Assembly (NCBI GenBank): GCA_012064415.1
Contig: SSNU01000052.1
Coordinates: forward strand, 188,403-252,402
DNA from: Gyrodactylus bullatarudis
Lineage: Eukaryota > Platyhelminthes > Monogenea > Gyrodactylidea > Gyrodactylidae
Direction: 5' to 3'
DNA: 64,000 nt
Below are positions 26,101 to 34,705 of the stretch, in pieces; positions within the stretch are counted from its first letter, which is position 1, and the number at the start of each line of letters is the position of its first letter. The notes below the pieces were generated by a model. That model was not told the origin of the DNA. It saw nothing but the letters and a program-made list of their open reading frames with translations, and did no database searches. The translations under genes were made by a program, and so were the position numbers.

Positions 26101-26584
26101 GAATATTTATAACTTACTTATTTTAATTCGATATTTTTCTGTGACATAACCTTGTTCTCGCCATGGATAATCGTTGTAAGCAAATACAGATATCTTTGAG
26201 GAGGTTGAACCAGCATCAATCACAACGATGAATCTTTCCTTTAGAGTTAAAAGAAATTTAGACTAGCTTTTACCAAGCTATAAATTTAATTCTCAAGACA
26301 GTCAATACCTTGAGTAATCAAATTAAAATTTTAACTAAATCGAACGAATAACTCTAGAAAATTCATCTTGTGTTTTTATCATTTTTTAGTTTTCCAAAAT
26401 TGAATCAGTTTCATTTGTTTAAAAAAGAAAGAACTTACTTTGTAAACCCAGCTTTTTGTCAATGTGTACCCAGTTATGATGAGTATTAAACTAATCAGTA
26501 AGAGTAGAAAGCATAATGATCCAAAGCCAATGAAGAAGAATCGTCGTTTCTTCTTAATATTAGCCACAGGACTGTATTTGACAT
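10916..26584 (-). CDS. Cell-surface NTPDase (CD39/ENTPD1-3 type ecto-apyrase)
   Basis: Eleven exons were recognised: about 26,571-26,439, 26,238-26,118, 24,510-24,436, 23,071-22,924, 22,856-22,682, 21,612-21,331, 20,388-20,254, 20,195-20,022, 17,796-17,671, 13,227-13,090 and 11,140-10,916. All junctions agree in phase, giving about 575 aa, the usual family length. The enzyme hydrolyses extracellular ATP and ADP. All five apyrase conserved regions are visible: DAGSTSSKISVF, LAATAGIRL, SGMEEGIYAWITANYL, VLDLGGASTQITF and SWALGYAI. There is an N-terminal membrane segment after KKKRR (FGSLCFLLLLISLILIITG) and a C-terminal one (PLIITFCVFIILLLVLISCL) with a short basic-acidic tail, the two-helix topology of the CD39 group. 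Conserved cysteines and sequons (NNS, NST) fit an ectodomain. The first exon continues upstream and the start codon was not found. The intron at 20,253-20,196 is only 58 nt. Confidence 0.92.
11515..11575. repeat. Palindromic-core repeat, copy at 11.5 kb
   Basis: Contains CACAAATAAGGCCTTTATT, the same palindromic core found in the hairpin elements at 31.1 and 48.5 kb. An inverted diverged copy of the adjoining sequence lies at 9731-9770. Confidence 0.55.
11582..12586. mobile_element. Palindromic element with 160-bp inverted repeats built of TATATATAA units
   Basis: Arms 11,582-11,740 and 12,421-12,586 are near-identical inverted copies from ATATATGTTGCAATCA to TCGTCTGATAAG. Each arm holds four spaced short palindromes of the type GATTATATATAACTC/GTTATATATAATC. 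The middle 680 bp has no convincing coding sequence. It sits in the last NTPDase intron. Confidence 0.8.
12587..13089. other. NTPDase intron, no gene seen; end of a MITE-type repeat
   Basis: About 12,990-13,050 carries the arm-and-end signature (ATTCTCATCTTAATATTAA) of the dispersed fold-back family also seen at 17.8, 28.4, 46.9 and 61.0 kb. Confidence 0.4.
13090..13227 (-). CDS. NTPDase exon J
   Basis: 138 nt, phase 0 both ends. Encodes KNFCFDGVYIEYLLQSYGF and SWSRIRFINK, the segment just before apyrase conserved region 5. Confidence 0.9.
14133..14371. mobile_element. piggyBac-type MITE with TTAA target duplication
   Basis: Ends CCCTTTCAGTGCCG (14,137) and CGGCACCGAAAGGG (to 14,367) are inverted repeats with one mismatch, bordered on both sides by TTAA (14,133-14,136 and 14,368-14,371). 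This is the target-site signature of piggyBac. 231 bp, no coding capacity; an inner palindrome GGACATATATGTCC sits near the right end. Confidence 0.88.
14372..15025. other. NTPDase intron, no gene seen
   Basis: A+T-rich sequence with short open frames that show no family resemblance. Confidence 0.4.
15026..15992. repeat. Inverted repeat pair around a 0.8-kb spacer
   Basis: About 15,028-15,095 (GGCACTTCTAATATTTATGA to TTTTCAAATCAAGAC) is repeated inverted at about 15,926-15,992. The spacer has no recognisable gene; the open frame at 15,684-15,433 (-) shows no family features. Probably a decayed fold-back element in the NTPDase intron. Confidence 0.65.
15993..17670. other. NTPDase intron, no gene seen; old repeats
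   Basis: About 17,330-17,520 is a diverged same-strand copy of about 4460-4640; about 17,530-17,590 recalls the repeat flanking the duplicated exons at 6.75 and 29.4 kb. Confidence 0.4.
17671..17796 (-). CDS. NTPDase exon I
   Basis: 126 nt, AFAGFYYVFDFLL then a basic helix and INDLCLKKDAA, ending at GTAAGT. Matches the conserved F-x-FYYV-x-xFL segment. Confidence 0.88.
17845..18420. mobile_element. Fold-back MITE of the GAAGATGAGAATTTACTA family
   Basis: Arms about 17,845-18,000 and 18,245-18,415 are inverted, diverged copies that run through GATGAGAATTTACTACTTTT and the AAGATGTGGATATTCG part. Same family as 26.63, 54.16 and 61.0-61.4 kb. Confidence 0.7.
18421..20021. other. NTPDase intron, no gene seen
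   Basis: Only short unsupported open frames in A+T-rich DNA. Confidence 0.4.
20022..20195 (-). CDS. NTPDase exon H
   Basis: 174 nt, phase 0. Contains IGTGNYGECLARIKSLL and CDKEFCTIGG, well-conserved family segments. Confidence 0.88.
20254..20388 (-). CDS. NTPDase exon G
   Basis: 135 nt. Contains NDPCLIKGF and SPCDDLLGVDL, with cysteines typical of the second lobe. The donor chosen (GAT|GTTAGA) is the one that agrees in phase with the next exon; the intron is 58 nt. Confidence 0.75.
21331..21612 (-). CDS. NTPDase exon F: apyrase conserved region 4
   Basis: 282 nt, phase 0 at both ends (TATAG| ... AAG|GTTGGT). Contains GVLDLGGASTQITF and SLLCLGKDRL. Confidence 0.92.
22190..22219. repeat. Solo piggyBac-like end
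   Basis: Ends ...ACATAAAGGG followed by TTAA (22,216-22,219), as in a piggyBac right end. No matching left end was seen nearby. Confidence 0.4.
22682..22856 (-). CDS. NTPDase exon E: apyrase conserved region 3
   Basis: 175 nt from AAATAG| to ACT|GTAAGT. Contains LSGMEEGIYAWITANYL; the Glu of the GxEEG motif is the presumed catalytic base in this family. Confidence 0.92.
22924..23071 (-). CDS. NTPDase exon D: apyrase conserved region 2
   Basis: 148 nt, starts EPGISDYVNEP after TTTTCAG and ends AATAGIRLT with CA|GTAAGC (phase 2). Confidence 0.92.
23072..24435. other. NTPDase intron, nothing recognised
   Basis: 1.36 kb of A+T-rich sequence without a clear element or exon. Confidence 0.4.
24436..24510 (-). 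CDS. NTPDase exon C
   Basis: 75 nt, acceptor TTATAG, donor G|GTAAAT. The upstream alternative acceptor CCTTAG gives a stop after 20 codons and was rejected on phase. Encodes KFYPVKKTHSCMKRLLHLKK and ends VPP. Confidence 0.75.
24991..25063 (-). repeat. tRNA-like sequence with 12-bp inverted ends (SINE head or tRNA pseudogene)
   Basis: 73 bp. The minus strand has a perfect Pol III A box (TGGCGTAGTGGTATC) and weak B-box-like sequence (ATTCGGACCC). The ends TGCCCGGTGTGG and CCACACCGGGCA are perfect inverted repeats, longer than a 7-bp acceptor stem. The T arm does not fold, so it is not called a functional tRNA. It abuts a Penelope-like fragment. Confidence 0.55.
25064..25501 (+). pseudogene. 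Penelope-like element fragment (RT tail and GIY-YIG endonuclease region)
   Basis: The first frame (to 25,301) reads NEINDIQKILKDHGYP, the end of the Penelope RT region. After a frameshift near 25,295, the second frame (to 25,501) reads SFEASCRAKYIRRRQRRLKL-RINEHL, which fits the Cys-containing GIY-YIG endonuclease tail (C..C..YIG.T.R.L..RI.EH) with the key glycine of YIG changed to Arg. Degenerate and inactive; located in the NTPDase intron. Confidence 0.7.
25584..25616. repeat. Palindromic 25-mer, third copy
   Basis: AATTAGCCGGGATTGCTCTG and the following CTAATTCGTA match the palindrome in both arms of the 9.1-9.6 kb fold-back element. Confidence 0.5.
26118..26238 (-). CDS. NTPDase exon B: apyrase conserved region 1
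   Basis: 121 nt, phase 0 in, phase 1 out (GTAAGT). Encodes RFIVVIDAGSTSSKISVF, the phosphate-binding region shared with actin/hsp70-fold ATPases. Confidence 0.92.
26439..26571 (-). CDS. NTPDase exon A: cytoplasmic tail and N-terminal membrane helix
   Basis: Reads PVANIKKKRRFFF, then about 23 hydrophobic residues, ending SWVYK|GTAAGT (phase 0). There is no ATG in frame; it begins at an acceptor, TACAG at 26,572 or TTGAAG at 26,585, so at least one coding exon lies further upstream. Confidence 0.8.
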
Positions 26585-26629
26585 CTTCAAAATTGATAAA
26601 AATACAATTATTCCAATCTAAAGCTAGTT

Positions 26630-27330
26630 GGCATGAAGATGAGAATTCACAATTTTTCTAAAAAACTAAATATTTTTCTCCAGATAACCAGTAAAAGTTT
26701 ATCTTTTGAATTCCATGAGTTTTGAAAAAAAATTAAACTTGGCCATTTTTCAAGAATTGCTTCAATTCCTTACTTTTTAAACCTTTGGGTTCAAAATTTT
26801 CATCGATTTTGAAGATTTTAAAGATTCCAATACTGATATTTGGGAACAAGATTAGACGAAAAATCCATATTTGGCCATTTTGAAAACTATACTATTTGGA
26901 TTAAATTCCTTAGTCATTGATCGTCTGAAAAGCGTTTCAACGGTGATGCTAAAGAGTTCATTAAAAACAAAGTAAAATCGAATAGTATTTGATCTCACGT
27001 TATTTCTTATCAGATTCAGGATAAGTATGAAAAAGTTTGGTAAAGAGTATAATGAAGAAAGGCTTATTTTTTTACCAATTACATAGAAAAAATATGGTCG
27101 TTTTTCAAATATTTTGAACAAGTTGGAAAGTTTAAATGATTTGGAAGTAGGAGAGTCCAGGATCTGAATTAGACAAAGAAAACTCATCAGAAAGCTGAAA
27201 TTCAACTCTCAAATTATAATTAGGTAAGTCCTTAGATGATTGTGTTTCTTGTCTAATTTTGATCCTTTCGACCACTATGCTACTTTCAAATCAATTAAAT
27301 TTCCACCTCAAAAATAAAAAAATATTTTCG
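26630..27330. other. No exon identified upstream of NTPDase exon A; repeats
   Basis: About 26,630-26,760 is an arm of the GATGAGAATTTACTA fold-back family; about 27,120-27,230 is a copy of the repeat at 6.0 and 20.6 kb. Confidence 0.4.
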
Positions 27331-27641
27331 GGCTGCTGACCTGGAGTCATGCTAGAGTTAAGAACGAATGGAAGATTTGTTTTGTTGAATAAAGCTTTAA
27401 TTTCGTCGGTTCTCTTCAGACCAAACACCGACTATCGATACATATTTATACATGAAATAATGTTGGGAACATTTAGGTTTAGCCAATAGCATTTATTCAC
27501 CAGGAGTTGACCAATTGGAGTTGAGTGTGTTCATACTCCTCGGGCTGTGATGAACATATCTATTTTTTGATTACCGGTTGGTAATCCTTTCCTCTGTTTC
27601 CCCGTTTTTTGTGTTGCTCCGGGTCAGCAGCCCAAAAATAT
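27322..27641. mobile_element. MITE with 25-bp terminal inverted repeats
   Basis: ATATTTTCGGGCTGCTGACC (27,322) and its inverted partner ending GGGTCAGCAGCCCAAAAATAT (27,621-27,641) frame about 320 bp without coding capacity. No clear target duplication was found, so the superfamily is undecided. Confidence 0.75.
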
Positions 27642-28370
27642 CTTCAAGGAAATCAGGCAACATATGTCTTCCAAAAAAATATTTTCTCTTACAAATAATT
27701 TTTCATTGGAGATGAAAAGAAACCTTATTACATAGAATCTTAATAGTACATCAATTTTGAGTTTTTAATTCTATTAGTTTTCTTATGGTTTCGATTGGGT
27801 TAAATTTAAATCATTCTAAAAAATATTTATGATATCTTCGAAATCAATTAATGTGCACAGACTGTGTGTGTATACTTTATTTCAATCAAGAATTCACATG
27901 ATCATATTTTTTTAAAAATTGGTTCATAAATTTGGCGAACATTTATTTGTAATATATTCGGTTATATGAAATTTAGGTATAAATCAAATATTACCAGCCT
28001 ACTTGTAAAACCCCTTATACATTATTTTAACTGTATTGTGTTTGCAAATTATTATTTCAAAAGCTTTTTCTACTATTGAAATCACAAGCTTGATTTCATG
28101 AATTTCAAACTTTGCAATGAAAGAGATTCATTATCATAATGTAGAATGTATTGATGACATTTTTCAATTGACCAAAAAGAGATATTATTATTATAGTAAC
28201 GATTGCCCACTGGAGAGAATGGTTTTAATGTCAACAAAATAGATTTGAATTTCTTTCGTTAAGGTATTACTGAAAATTATAACTATTAAATTCATTCCTG
28301 GAATAGAATGAAGAGAGAACAGCTTTTCTTTATAAGGAATTATTATTTAAACTCATAGGGGAACACATAT
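27642..28370. other. No gene seen
   Basis: A+T-rich sequence without a recognised exon or element. Confidence 0.4.
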
Positions 28371-29042
28371 AGTTTATGTGAAGATGGGAATTTATGATTG
28401 TTACTAAATTCTCAAATTTTTTATCAAGATTTTTTTGAATCTAAATCATGAGCCACACTTTCACGATATGAAGTAAAAGATTGAAAAATCTATTTTTAAG
28501 GAAATTATGGTGCCAAACTTTTAGTTAAAATTTTTTGTTGATTTAAAAGTGAGAGAGTTATCAAAAGTTGATTTTTAGGATAACGATTAGTCAAAGAAAT
28601 CAAATTTGCTGATTCAGATTTTGAGAATCCACCCATCTTCTTGTGAAAATCGAATTTTGATTTTTTGAACATTTTCACTACTTGAAAATTGATGAAATTT
28701 TGATGATTCAAGATCCCTGGAAATTGGCAAGTCCATTGAAATTTTCATGGTCATAATCGGTTTCTTTAACTAATCATGATCCTAAAAATCAACTTTTGAT
28801 CACTCTCTTATTAAATTATCAACTCAAAGTTCAAAAAAATGGGAATTCGGCGCCATCGCTAGATTTGAAATATGCCATAACTTTCTTAAAATTTGATTTT
28901 TTTCAAATTTTTTTTCTTCAGATCCTGAAAGGGGAACCTACGATCTAGATTCCAAAAAATCTCGATCAAATTCGATTTCTTGATGAAAAAATTCATAATT
29001 TTCTAAAAAGCATAAATTCCCATCTTCATATTAATTAGGTGT
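28371..29042. mobile_element. Fold-back MITE of the GAAGATGGGAATTTATGA family
   Basis: Left arm from GTGAAGATGGGAATTTATGA (28,379) and right arm ending CATAAATTCCCATCTTCATA (to about 29,028) are inverted copies, with further pairing inside. It has no coding capacity; the open frame at 28,711-28,505 (-) lies inside an arm. Confidence 0.7.
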
Positions 29043-29553
29043 ATAAAAAGAAATATTAAAAAGATAAAAATATTTGTGAAATAGGAAATGAAATTTCTTT
29101 CGGTTGGTATGGTGCTCACACCAAATTTTCTAATACATTCTCAGCTAAATTAAAGTTTGAAATTAGCTTTCAGAAAATTCAGATTGAAGTATTTCAAAAA
29201 AGATTTTAGCATAAATGAAATGCACAGATTTTGTTAATTATTGAATTTCGCTAGTTTTATGATCAAGAGCGGTGCTCTAAGAGAGATGGGAATTTACTAT
29301 TTTCCTCCGAATCTTACAATAGAATCAAAAAATTTCCAAGATAATTGATAATTGGAAAAGTAGAAAAAGGATATATTAACACCAAATGTACATTTCTCAA
29401 AGGTTCATCAGTAGTGTCTCTTTGATAATGATAAAAGTTAAAAGATGAATGAAAATAATAATTTACAAATTATGAAAGAAATAGTAAAAGCTGAAAAAAC
29501 ACCAAAACTCTCCAATAAATAGCAACAGTGGAGAGAAAAGTGAAAAAGCTTAC

Positions 29554-29669
29554 ATAGGCCAAGGTAGTTGAAGGTTATAGGAATAATTCTTTTGAACACA
29601 TAAGTCTGGCTTATATAAATTTATGAAGAATTTCTCCTTCACCCAAACGTCTGTACTGTCAACTTTCTC
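29554..29669 (-). CDS. Orphan exon, possible glycosyltransferase-31-type (copy 2)
   Basis: 116 nt, acceptor TTTAAG|GAG, donor AT|GTAAGC (phase 2). Reads KEKFFINLYKPDLCVQKNYS then LQLPWPM, closely matching the 3' half of the exon at 6942-7157 (KEKFFINTMKPDLCVQKNHT then ILPWPM). Flanking noncoding DNA (29,350-29,550 against 6,720-6,940) is also similar, so this is a segmental duplication, not convergence. Because its out-phase also fits NTPDase exon A, it could be an upstream NTPDase exon; the sequon and GT31-like pattern argue otherwise. Fate unclear. Confidence 0.4.
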
Positions 29670-31120
29670 CTTAAATTAAAGATAATTGAATCTAATTGAG
29701 TTCTTGAATTATGAATATGCCCTAATTTTTCTCTTTTTCAATCTTTGAGGTCAAAATTTTTATCGATTTCGAAGATTTAAAACGATGGAATACAGATAAA
29801 ATAAAAATCTTAATATTGTTGGAAATAGTTGATTTTCGAGACGCATTTCTCTTCAACTGTAAATTGAAAATAATTAGGAAAAGATAATTTTGCTTCTTAG
29901 TAGGAGAATGGCTTGAATTAAATTCAGTAGATTAATATTTCCTCTTGGTTATTTTTAATGCAAAAACAATTGGTAAATAGATTTTGGACGTGAAGATTCT
30001 CATGGAAGAACCCATTCAGATTCTGACTCAGGCTAGATGTCGATAATTTGAAAAAATTTCATACGGGTAAAAATGAGGAGAACTGCTTAAAACTTTCAAT
30101 CTAATTATTATAATGCATGCAAAGTATTTTATGCCTTTTTACAAGACTCTTTTGATGATTTATTAGAAAAAGGGAAGCCAGATGTTTGAAGATCAAAGGA
30201 TGTCCCAAAATATTGTCCCTTATCGCTAATTAATCCATTTTTCCATGTGATACTACAACAGGCGTATTATTTAACAACAGGTAAAATAACAAAAGTTTGA
30301 ATGAAGGCTATATTTTCAACTTCTTGGAAGAGGAACACTTTAAAGGAGAATTAATATGTCATGCATCTGTAATTTCTCGATTTATATTAATAGAAGAATT
30401 GCTAAATTTTCTACATCGAAAAGTCTGTAAATGTATTAAGCTAATTTATTTCATCAGTCACCTTGAACCAAATCGGTGTATAACCTTCAACTACCCTGCC
30501 AAATTATGTGAGCGTTTTCACTTTTTTCTCTTTTTGGTACAATTTTTCATTTCATAATTCATACAATACTTTATAATGACTTTCTACATTTTTTAATCAG
30601 AATCAGTTATTTTTTGAGAATCGGTTTCTTTGCTTGATAGTAGTTCTTTCCATTCATCCAAAACTTTAGGATTACACACTTGGTATTATCACTTAAAATT
30701 TCAATATCAAAGAATTTTTATTTGGTTTATTTATGAAATTTATGTTAAATTTTATGATCTTTGATCTATACACCTTTTTGATAGCCAAGAGTCACATGTT
30801 TTTTTGTGACGCTGACATAACCAAATATGGTGATTATTGGAAGGTGAGACCTAGAATTCTACCAACTATTAGTCTTTTGCATGTCAAATCAAAATTAATG
30901 AGAAATCAATGAAGATTACAAAAATTTTCGTTTCATTTCTACAGATAACATTCCTAAATAAGTAATCCAAACTTTTTTCTCAATAATTTTTATCTTCTGG
31001 TATATGACCAATTCTGAACGCGAGATTGTTAGTTCAGGATTACGTCAAGGCTCTTTTTATTTTAAATCTAAAAACAACAAAAGTAAAACTATTGAAATAA
31101 TTGACGAGAATCAATCAGTT
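29670..31120. other. No gene seen
   Basis: The open frame at 30,297-30,557 (+) has no recognisable feature. No repeat was identified with confidence. Confidence 0.4.
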
Positions 31121-31128
31121 AATCTATT

Positions 31129-31260
31129 CATTTCATGGAAGAAGAAAGAGATGCATAAAAATAAAGGCCCTTATTTGTGAAAATTTTGGCATCTCTTTCC
31201 TCTTCCATGAAATGAACTCAGCATCGGTAACTCAGCTTAAAACCGATGTCTCTGTACATC
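31129..31260. repeat. Hairpin element, 26-bp stem
   Basis: 31,129-31,154 (CATTTCATGGAAGAAGAAAG...) and 31,189-31,214 are inverted repeats with one mismatch, around a loop holding AAAGGCCCTTATTTGTG. The following ATCGGTAACTCAGCTTAAAA is shared with the element at 48.6 kb. Confidence 0.7.
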
Positions 31261-33138
31261 TCTCAACACTAATCTATTCAAATGATCTGGATCCTAAACC
31301 AAATTAGGATAAGCTGTTTTTTGAAGCAATTTCACTAATAAAAACTCAAACGACCCCTAATTGAAACTGACTCAGATATCTGAGACCGAGAAGTGTCCTT
31401 ACTCTCAAAGCAGATTCAAATAACGCTAAAGAGGCATAAATTCTCTCAACAAAATCAACAGATCTTAGAAACAATGAGCAATCACCTTACTCAGGTTAAT
31501 CAGATTAGATGGTAATAATGATTTTAGAAAAAAATTTTTACAAAAATTCTCAATACATTTTTTGTTCAATTAATTCATCAATCCATCTAAAACACGACAG
31601 TTCTTAAACCCAGATCATTTCATCAATACAAGATTTAATTCTATCAAAACTTGTGTTAAATTAATGAAATGTCTATCAATGCATTAATCACGAATTTCCA
31701 CACACAAAAAATGTTACGTTTAATTCTAAGGTCCTAGAAAAAAGATTAACAATTTTTCTTACATGTGATACAAAGTCCAAGATTATGTGGTTGAAATAGC
31801 TTAACGAGGTTTTTACCCCTTAACAACATTTCCTAACTCTATTTAACTAATTGGGGGAAAACCTCTTAGACATTCAATCCTTGTCAAAATTCAAATAAAA
31901 TTTTTCATTAGATAATGCGATATACTTATTCAAACCGTGATCATTGAAAAATCCCGCTATTGGAAACTTTTATTTAGTTGAAATTATTAAAAACGAGCCA
32001 TTATTATTTGAAAGTTCAATTTCGTATAAATTTTTGGAGTAATTGGTTGGAATTATACGGATTTAGAGCAGGAATTTCATAAAGAAATATTGATTTAGCA
32101 GATGTTTTCAGTAAAAAGATGGGTTTTACTCGAACTCTGATTGGTTAAGTTTTATTTCGTAATGAATTTTAATCTCGGATCTTGATCAATAAGAATGAGG
32201 TTTTTGAAAGAAACTTAATAGAAATTATATGTATCTTTTAATTAAATTGACATGAATAAACATTTTTATATGATAAATAAGGATTTGATTTGATTTATTT
32301 GTCATCCATTGATACTTAAAAGTAGACACGATTTCTTGAGAATTTTAAAAATGCATTAAATTTAATGTGATTTTTTCATGCTGTTATTTAATTCTAATAA
32401 AAATATTCAATAAAGAATGAAATATTAAATTATAAAATCACGCTGCTTACTGTATAAAGTTCATGAAAAGTACATCGAAAAAATTACATGAAAAGTCTGT
32501 GAAATTATTTAAAGATTACCATACAAATCTGAGAAAAATTACTGAGGAAAATGGGAAAATTAATTTTTCTAAAAATTGATAGAGGGAAGAGAATCCCATA
32601 AGCTTTAATTTTGAACTAACAAATGCATGTAATGATATTATCTGATAAATAATATGAATATTTTAGTTATTAATACAAAATAACTACAATTATCATTATT
32701 TAATCAGGTATTTTGGTTGTTCTAATTTTTAGCTATAAAAATAGGGATATATCGAATTTTTCACTGTTTATACGAAGTTTAAAAAACTAAATAGACAGAT
32801 ATGTTTACATTATTTAGATTTACATACATGTATGAGATTATAAAAATTTGTAGACGAACTATCAAGTTTAGCAATAATTAGACTAAATATATTGATCAAA
32901 GAATATATATCAGTATCGGTTATGTTGTAGTTAGGATATAAAGAGATGAAAACTACTCACTTTTATCTGGCATCCTGTTCACAATCCAGTTCTTCTGAAA
33001 TAAACTCCTCAAATTTGAAATTTTTTGATGAAACCGAATAAACAAATTACATGAAAATTCACTATTGTTGTTTTAATACTCTCCTAAAACAAAATATAAA
33101 CCTAATTAATCAGTTTTCTATTTGCAAATGTCGAATTA
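31261..33138. other. Upstream of the SLX4-like gene, no gene seen
   Basis: A+T-rich. The frame of the SLX4-like gene stays open for only a few codons before ATG 33,139, and no upstream coding exon was identified. Confidence 0.4.
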
Positions 33139-34705
33139 ATGAAAAGAAAATCTAAAACTCATCGACTATCAAATTTTGAAATTGTAAACCAATTTATATT
33201 GCCTAGATTGTCAAATTTAACTATGATCAACAAGGATTTAAAAATAATTCACCCAAAATCATCACCAAGAATAAACTCTGAATCTTGGAATAAATCTCAA
33301 TACAGAGAGAAGAAATCGAAGAAAAGTTGTGCTAAAATTTCTAAATTAGAATGTAACTTTTTAAAGATGGTTAATTCTCCTCTCTGTTCTGATGTTCATA
33401 TTATCGTTAATAATGAACTCATTTACGCTCATAAGATTGCATTTTGTCTTTACAATGAGAGAATAAATTTTATAAAAAAGCCAACAATTCACATAATAAA
33501 AGAAGAAAACTTTCCAAAAGATTTAATTCTAGAATTTCTCAGCATACTGTATGCTTTCGACTATGAAAAAATTGTAGGTTCGATTTACGAAGAAATGCTC
33601 AACTCCTGGATCAACATAGAATGTTCTCTTGATGATGCATCATTAACAAAGGATTTATTTGAAGTTTCATCAATATCAAAGCCTACTATAGAATCTACTC
33701 CTGTCCCTTTCCCGAAGCGTTCGTTAAGTGGAAAATCTAACCTTTTGACAAGCTTTGCTTCTCCGTTGATTAGAAAATCCTCTTCCTTTCATGAGAAAGA
33801 GAGCTTGAGAGAGAAGACTAAAAATGTCGAAAGTTCATCCTTAAATCAAATAAAGACTCCGTCCAAATCTAACTGTCAAAATTCACTCAAAGAAGTTGAA
33901 AAAACAGCTGAAAAAGTCTTGAAAGATTCTATCAATAATCTTGAAAGTTATCCAGAACCTATTATTCAAAATATTACCATAACATCTCGTCTTTCCGTAG
34001 AAGAAAGTTTTGAAATACCAAAGGAAAATTCGATTGAAGAATTCAAGAGAATATCAAGTGTCAAAGAGTTCTTTACCGATGCTCATAATGTTTCTGAGGA
34101 GCCTCAGATTGACATAAGTTTCGAAATTCCTTCAAAGCATGAAGGTTTAAAGGAAAATTCGTTCGATGAATTCAGGAGAATATCAGGTGTCAAAGAGTTC
34201 TTTACCAATGCTCATAACGTTTCTGAGGAGCCTCAGATTGACAAAAGTTTCGAAATTCCTTCAAAGCATGAAGGTTTAAAGGAAAATTCGTTCGATGAAT
34301 TCAAGAGAATATCAGGTGTCAAAGAGTTCTTTACCAATGCTCATAACGTTTCTGAGGAGCCTCAAGTACCAATTATTGAGGAATATCGAATATCTTCTAG
34401 TCTCCCTGTTGAAGAAGGTACTGTTGATAAAGAGAATGATTCAATTTTGTTAAAATCGTGGAGTGTCCCAGATGATTGGTCCTCCAAAGTAGAGGACATC
34501 AAAGTTAATAAATCTATTAATGATACAAGTTTAACGAATTCATCTATAGCTTGCATAAAAATTGGCAAAGTTCTAGATACCCCAGCTGTTAATCTTCTCA
34601 AGACTCCTGAGGTAATGGAGCACTTGAATAAATTTGGAATCAGAAAACAGCCGAAAAAGCGAGCAAAAACCTTGATCATGGAAATTCATAGGGAAATTCG
34701 TAAAA
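33139..34705 (+). CDS. SLX4: SLX4-like exon 1: BTB, repeat region, SAP
   Basis: 1,567 nt from ATG to AAA A|GTGAGT (phase 1). The open frame continues through the 34-nt intron but then runs out of frame with the conserved C-terminus, stopping at 34,797. Confidence 0.85.

Noticed and set aside
26379..26567. Start of the NTPDase protein at the apparent Met of this open frame
   Set aside because: The codon is GTG, and the frame continues upstream to a splice acceptor; the true start must be in another exon.
34362..34679. 105-codon minus-strand frame
   Set aside because: Antisense shadow of the conserved SLX4-like coding exon.
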